Of a DNA stretch of 64,000 nt, positions 59,501 through 64,000 are shown piece by piece. The position numbers and the translations under genes are program-made. The stretch lies in the NCBI GenBank assembly GCA_030998015.1, contig JARWMV010000245.1, positions 992,001-1,056,000 on the forward strand, in the 5' to 3' direction. Each line of letters begins with the position of its first letter. Position 1 is the stretch's first letter. The notes under the pieces are model-generated. The model saw only the letters and a list, made by a program, of their open reading frames with translations. It did no database searches and had not been told where the DNA came from. The stretch is from Ceratorhiza oryzae-sativae. Its lineage: Eukaryota; Basidiomycota; Agaricomycetes; Cantharellales; Ceratobasidiaceae.

Positions 59501-61637
59501 CATTTTCGGGTGCACCGCAGGAGCAAATAGATGTCCTAAGATCAGCGGGCGAACCGGGGTGAGTACCATCAATGCACCCGATATGTCAACTAATTAGAGG
59601 CACAGCACGCCGAGCGTGCAATCGGGGTTCAAGGAGCCTCCGGCTAATGTATCTGCCGCCTCAAGCCCGCTAACTCAACTTGCGACTTCCAGCCCATCCC
59701 AGACACCATCAACACGAGCTCTGACGCCCATTATCCCTGGCACACCCACTCAGGTGTCCGAGTCTCCTCTGCATTCTCCGACTTCAGCCAGCAGTAGTAG
59801 CCCTGTCAAGAGGGTCGCTTCGCCGCCTTCAAACACAACCCCATCCAGCAGCATAATGAGCCCGTTCCGTGGACTAAGGCATGCAGCTTCTAATACGATG
59901 ATGCGCGTTGGGTTGGGTAGCATCAGCATCCCACCCTCCCCTGTCCCCCAACGAACCGATACATCTCCATTGAAGCAACGGGAGTCAAATGAGACTTCGC
60001 AGCCCCCAACAGATACCCACGATACCCCATCCGCGTCACCCAGAGGGCCTATCAATTCTAAAACCTCGTTGGCGAGCCTCAAGCTGCCTCAAGACACCCC
60101 CACAACACCCCTCTCACCTGTTGGATCGATACAGATTGCGGAAGAGACCGTGCACGTTAACGACATGGATTTCGACCTGGTCAAGCCAAAGCGTAGTCGG
60201 GTGTCTCTGATTCGGGCGAGCGAAGACGGGGGCTCACGCATGTCTCATCAAAGCGAACGCCTTGGGGAGGACGGAGGGTATGTATCCACTCCAACCTCGC
60301 CAACAGCTCCTTCGACCTCGCAGCAAACTCGAGAATCTATTCCGGCTTCGGTAGTACCCATGTCTTCCGGGCATAATAGTCTGACTAGACCTGCTGAAAT
60401 CGCGGCTCATATTTCTCGAGAGCAACGGTGGATTACGACCATGCAAACGATTCCATCATCTTCTATCCGCAAGAACAAGAAAATCAAGAAACTTTTGCTC
60501 GAGGGCGTGCCAGCTTCGGTCCGGGGCGTGGTTTGGTGAGCGTGATCTTACGCGGACGCGGTGTTGCCCCTAACGCGTGGATGAAAGGTTGTATCTGACA
60601 GATTCGAAGGCTCGGCGAATGGTTGGGCTATATTCCCAGCTGTGTAAAAGAGGCAAAGTTCCTGCTACACCAGAAATCCTCAAAGATCTCGAATCGTATG
60701 TATTTCCATGTATGAAAGGGGCATTAAGCCTTACTCTGCGTATCAGATGTTTTCCTACGCAGCCTCATCTCCAAGCTCCAGACGGTCCAGTCGTGACGAT
60801 GTTACAGGCATACCTTACTATGATACCAGACATCGCTTATAACCAAGGTACTTTTGACTCATAATTCGTAATAATCGAAGTCTAACATACAACAGGCCTA
60901 TGTCAAACGGCTGGTAACTTGTTGATGAATTCGCCAGAGGAGGACGCCTTCTGGACTTTCGTTGCACTGATGGATAATTACCTGAGAGGCTATTACGCAG
61001 TGAATTCCATGCAGATGGAGGCAGACTCAATATTCTTTGCCAAAACCTTGGAGTCGAATGATCCTCAGTTGGCGGCCAAACTCTTCGTGAGTACTTGAAT
61101 CAGAGTTCGTAGAGCAGTTCTGACACATTGCACAGAAAGAACTTGGGTTGGGAGCTGTAGAGATTTGTAAACCTTGGTAAGCGACATAGCTTTGGTAAAA
61201 TAAAATAAAAAGCCAGTACTTAGACTATATCCAGGATATTATCCGGGTTTACTGCTGCGGTCCCGTACGACTATGGGTGTCGCATTTGGGACGTCTTCCT
61301 ATTTGAGGGTAGGTGATATTGTTGGTTTATGCGACCTTACTGATTTGCGATTCCAGGTGCACCATTCTTGTTCAGAATCGCACTAGCGCTGCTAAGCTGC
61401 TTGAAGAAACAGTTAATGGCACTCACACCCAAATCATCACCCGGCGCACTCGCTCTTCTGCTTTCCATATCTCCACAGTATTTGCCTAGTGATCCCGATC
61501 AACTGATAGCTTCGGCTTATGCTGTTAGATTCAAGGACGATGATATGCGGAAGATGCGACCCAAAATCGAAGCTCAACTCCGCAAAGACTCAGGACATAG
61601 CCGACCCGGGGCTATTCGCGATGCCCTCAAGAAATAG
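56527..61637 (+). CDS. SH3 and TBC domain Rab GTPase-activating protein
   Basis: Probable RabGAP of membrane traffic. Start MESAELARWQRFASKGGIG. An SH3 domain split by two introns follows (LVDCVAERDGDLMFLK / GDEVIVLLQLPESGFYL / GFCEGVVGRFAIADVQV). Some 1000 residues of Ser/Pro-rich, acidic, disordered sequence come next, mostly in one exon (57067-59558). The C-terminal TBC domain starts KKLLLEGVPASVRGVVW and contains PDIAYNQGLCQTAGNLL with the Gln-finger motif, EEDAFWTFVALMDNYLRGYY and VPYDYGCRIWDVFLFEG. The IxxDxxR motif reads ILKDLES, so the expected Arg finger is Ser, created across the intron ending about 60745. This could reduce catalysis. The stop at 61635-61637 follows a basic tail. 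Confidence 0.87.
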
Positions 61638-61926
61638 ATATATGACGTTTTTTATTTGTGCCTTTTTCTTTTTTGGCAGCCTGGTTATTCCTAACTATCA
61701 TATGCCTGGCTCTGTGAACCATGCTTGACTGAATCTGCACTCCATCCCCCTCGCATACGAACTATTTTACATCCTGTTGCATATAGTAGTGACATTTACC
61801 TCCTCTTTTTGGGTTTCTTCGTATTGCTGCCGAGCCGCTTCTTGCGCTGTGTAATTTGTAGCGCAGATTAATGCATTTATCCCAAATTACTTAGAAAGCT
61901 CCACGTACAATTAAATGTTATAGAGT
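61638..61926. other. Convergent 3' region
   Basis: 289 bases between the stops of the SH3-TBC gene (+) and PUS7 (-). Contains T-rich and A-rich stretches; no gene. Confidence 0.4.
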
Positions 61927-64000
61927 CTATTCTTCGCTCATTTTTACATCACTCATAGTATCCTCCCCATGCGACAGTTCCGGAGGACCCACTTCGGCAG
62001 CAGCTTCAACCGTTGCTTTGACGGTGTCTCTGTAAATCTGGTCCTCGGAGGCCAGAGTGAGGTTGGTCTGGTAGTACGAGCTCGTCTCGGTTTTGGTCAC
62101 TTCACGGAGCGCCATAGTAGCATAAGCAGATGTGCCAAGTGTGAGCTTGATTTGCAGTGCCAGAAACTTCCCATTCTCGTCGATCATTGGTCTATCGAAA
62201 CCCAGAATGGCGTCTTCGTCTGATTGAGCTAAAGGAACGTTTGGGTCGGTATAACGCATGGTCGTCCAAAATAATGCTTTCGGATGGTGGATGATCTTGC
62301 GGTACGAACCACCAAGCGCATATTCCCTACACCTATATGAGGGATTGATCGTGACAGAATGAAGCATCCTCACTTTTGTTTATGGCTGAAGTTATCAGGG
62401 TCTAACCCATCCTCCATCAAGAATTTTCGGTATTTCTCGCCCAGCTCGCCACCGGGATACGCGACGTCGGTTCCAGGCAATGGCATAACGATATCAAACA
62501 TTGAATAACGAGATAAATCCTCCTCTGTGAGGACCTTTACTTTCCGAGGCGCAAACCGTTTACCACTTTTCCATTCCTTGGTTGTCTTTTCGGAAGAATC
62601 TGTGAGGAGCATTGCATGCTGAGTTAACGGAGACGGCATGGCCCTATTAAACTCACCCTCGGTAACTGTCTCCCCAACCTTCTCGTTTCCTTCTGGAGGT
62701 TCTGCGACCTGGGCAGCCACATCGTCCAAGTCTTCTTTCTCTTCATCAGCCGTACCCGCTTGGGGGTCCTCGTCTTCGTAGACTAGATCACCCGCGATTG
62801 GCTTGCGACCAAAGGACTTGATGCGCTCCGACACAATACAGTTCCAAACATACGATTGGTATGCATGCACGTACATCAGGCGCAAGTTTCGAGGAATCTA
62901 AATCAACGCAACATCCAATAAGCCATAAATTAAGTTTACAAAATAAACCTACCGCTGTTAGTCCTCCAAGCAGGTTTCGATCCGTACCACCATGCTTTTT
63001 GTAGTTTTCAAGAATGCATCTCTCAGCGACGCAACGCCTAGGAATAAGTCGAAGAGCTTCTTCCAGGTCACCTTTCTCGAGCCATGCCCGACGCCCAGCT
63101 TCGGTATCAGGATACTCTCCTGGACGCGGACGAAGTAATAATGATGTCGCATGTTTCCAGTCAGAACGAAGGATTGCCAAGCCAATCGAGTGAGTGGGTA
63201 TTGCTGATGTCCCAAACCTTTGCATCCCTGCACGTTATCTTAATGGGATAAGGATGGCGGGAGGTTGATATAGCCAACCGTAATAGTTAATGAACCCATT
63301 TTCTTTGAGGGAGTTCATCGCTTTGTCAATGGTATCAGGTAATTCGGCCTTGACGTTTCTAACAGGCAAGGTATAGATGCGCATACAGTTAAATTTGAGG
63401 GGAACAGTTACGCACCTGAGCGTAATTACAAACTCATTCCCGCGGAGCATTCCAAGTTCAAGATATCCTCTTCGGTACGCAATATCGGACACCCTGACCC
63501 CTCTCTCCCCACGCTGCGTGAGGACATCTTCTGGTGAGCGCCGGCCAGTGAGACCGTTGACTAGCTTCCACACATCCTCAACTGTCAGGCGACCTCTTTT
63601 CAAGCAGACACGCTGTGTGGTGACCCCTCGTTTATCCTTAGTCCCCGCCGTGGAGAGTTCACGAGCGGGAACCTTGAGCAGCCGGGAAATATGCCCAAGA
63701 GCATCTTGAGTGTCCCTATTGGTTTTCTGCAGAGTGAAATGGATAAAAGGAGGGATCGAGGATGTTGACCGATCTGGAAAATGAAACTATACTCTATTTT
63801 TGTTGCATTGGAAACGAAATGGCGTACTCACCACCCTGGGATCGCCCACCACCTCTTCGCCCACCTCTGCCCGACCCTCGATGTGCCCATTTGATCACAA
63901 CCCTCGATCCTTCCTCTCCGGGAGTCTCGCTGGTCTCTGTTTCAAATTTGCCGTTGAATAGAGTCCTCACAGCTTGATGCAGAGCCGTTCGTGACTCTTT
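61927..64000 (-). CDS. PUS7: tRNA/mRNA pseudouridine synthase PUS7 (TruD family), 5' end outside window
   Basis: Makes pseudouridine at U13 and U35 of tRNAs and at other RNAs. The window cuts the N-terminus. Visible order: SRTALHQAVRTLFNGKFET, an Arg/Gly-rich stretch (RGSGRGGRRGGGR), PPFIHFTLQKTNRDTQDA, and the catalytic motif STAGTKDKRGVTTQRV with the nucleophile Asp. Next come RLTVEDVWKLVNG, GNEFVITLR, NGFINYYG/MQRFGTS across an intron, and PRNLRLMYVHAYQSYVWN. An acidic insertion with a Glu-rich run lies before the C-terminal block RYSMFDIVMPLPGTDVAYPG. The last exon begins near 62340 and ends EDTMSDVKMSEE. The motif set is diagnostic of TruD/PUS7. Confidence 0.93.

Overview
This window reads as a piece of nuclear genome from a basidiomycete fungus of the class Agaricomycetes, possibly a Rhizoctonia/Ceratobasidium-type species. 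That placement is an inference from gene style and from the M43 and GH43 content; no marker gene proves it. Almost every gene is cut by introns of about 47-60 bases with GT..AG ends. Genes lie close together on both strands. I see no tRNA, rRNA, transposon or CRISPR array.

Layout. 1-3.6 kb: two tandem secreted M43 metalloproteases (+). 4.0-6.3 kb: GH43 glycosidase copy A (-). 7.7-11.9 kb: ESF2/ABT1 rRNA-processing factor and an ARS2/SERRATE homologue (+). 12.5-21.7 kb: a PPR-like protein, a WD40-inositol 5-phosphatase and a TCF25/Rqc1 protein (all -). 21.9-27.0 kb: an MCH1-like transporter and a SAMHD1-type dNTPase (+). 27.6-29.9 kb: GH43 copy B (+), which carries a frameshift. 30.4-34.5 kb: RFC1 (+). 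34.6-43.8 kb, all (-): RSA3, a membrane protein with a PB1-like tail, ADE2, and an SH3/Ras-association protein. 44.2-44.8 kb: cytochrome b5 (+). 45.3-48.9 kb: two more M43 metalloproteases (-). 49.4-53.3 kb: succinate-semialdehyde dehydrogenase and an IMPACT/Yih1 protein (-). 53.8-61.6 kb: a divergent pair, Cdc14 of the septation network (-) and an SH3-TBC RabGAP (+). 61.9 kb to the end: PUS7 (-), truncated by the window.

Most genes are housekeeping: ribosome assembly and quality control (ESF2, RSA3, TCF25), RNA processing (ARS2, PUS7), DNA replication and nucleotide pools (RFC1, SAMHD1, ADE2), polarity and septation (SH3-RA, Cdc14, TBC). The accessory layer is the duplicated secreted enzymes: four M43 peptidases in two opposed tandem pairs, and two GH43 genes in opposite orientation about 21 kb apart. 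These would act outside the cell on host or plant material.

Several conserved proteins (RSA3, Cdc14, the PB1 protein, GH43 copy B) are interrupted by 1-2 base frame breaks. Two of these sit in C runs, so sequencing error must be excluded before calling pseudogenes. I found no clearly new biological system. The most interesting signals are an internal BRCT duplication in RFC1, a TBC domain whose arginine finger is serine, a membrane-anchored PB1-like protein, mosaic similarity between the GH43 copies, and variable and GC-AG introns in the M43 family.
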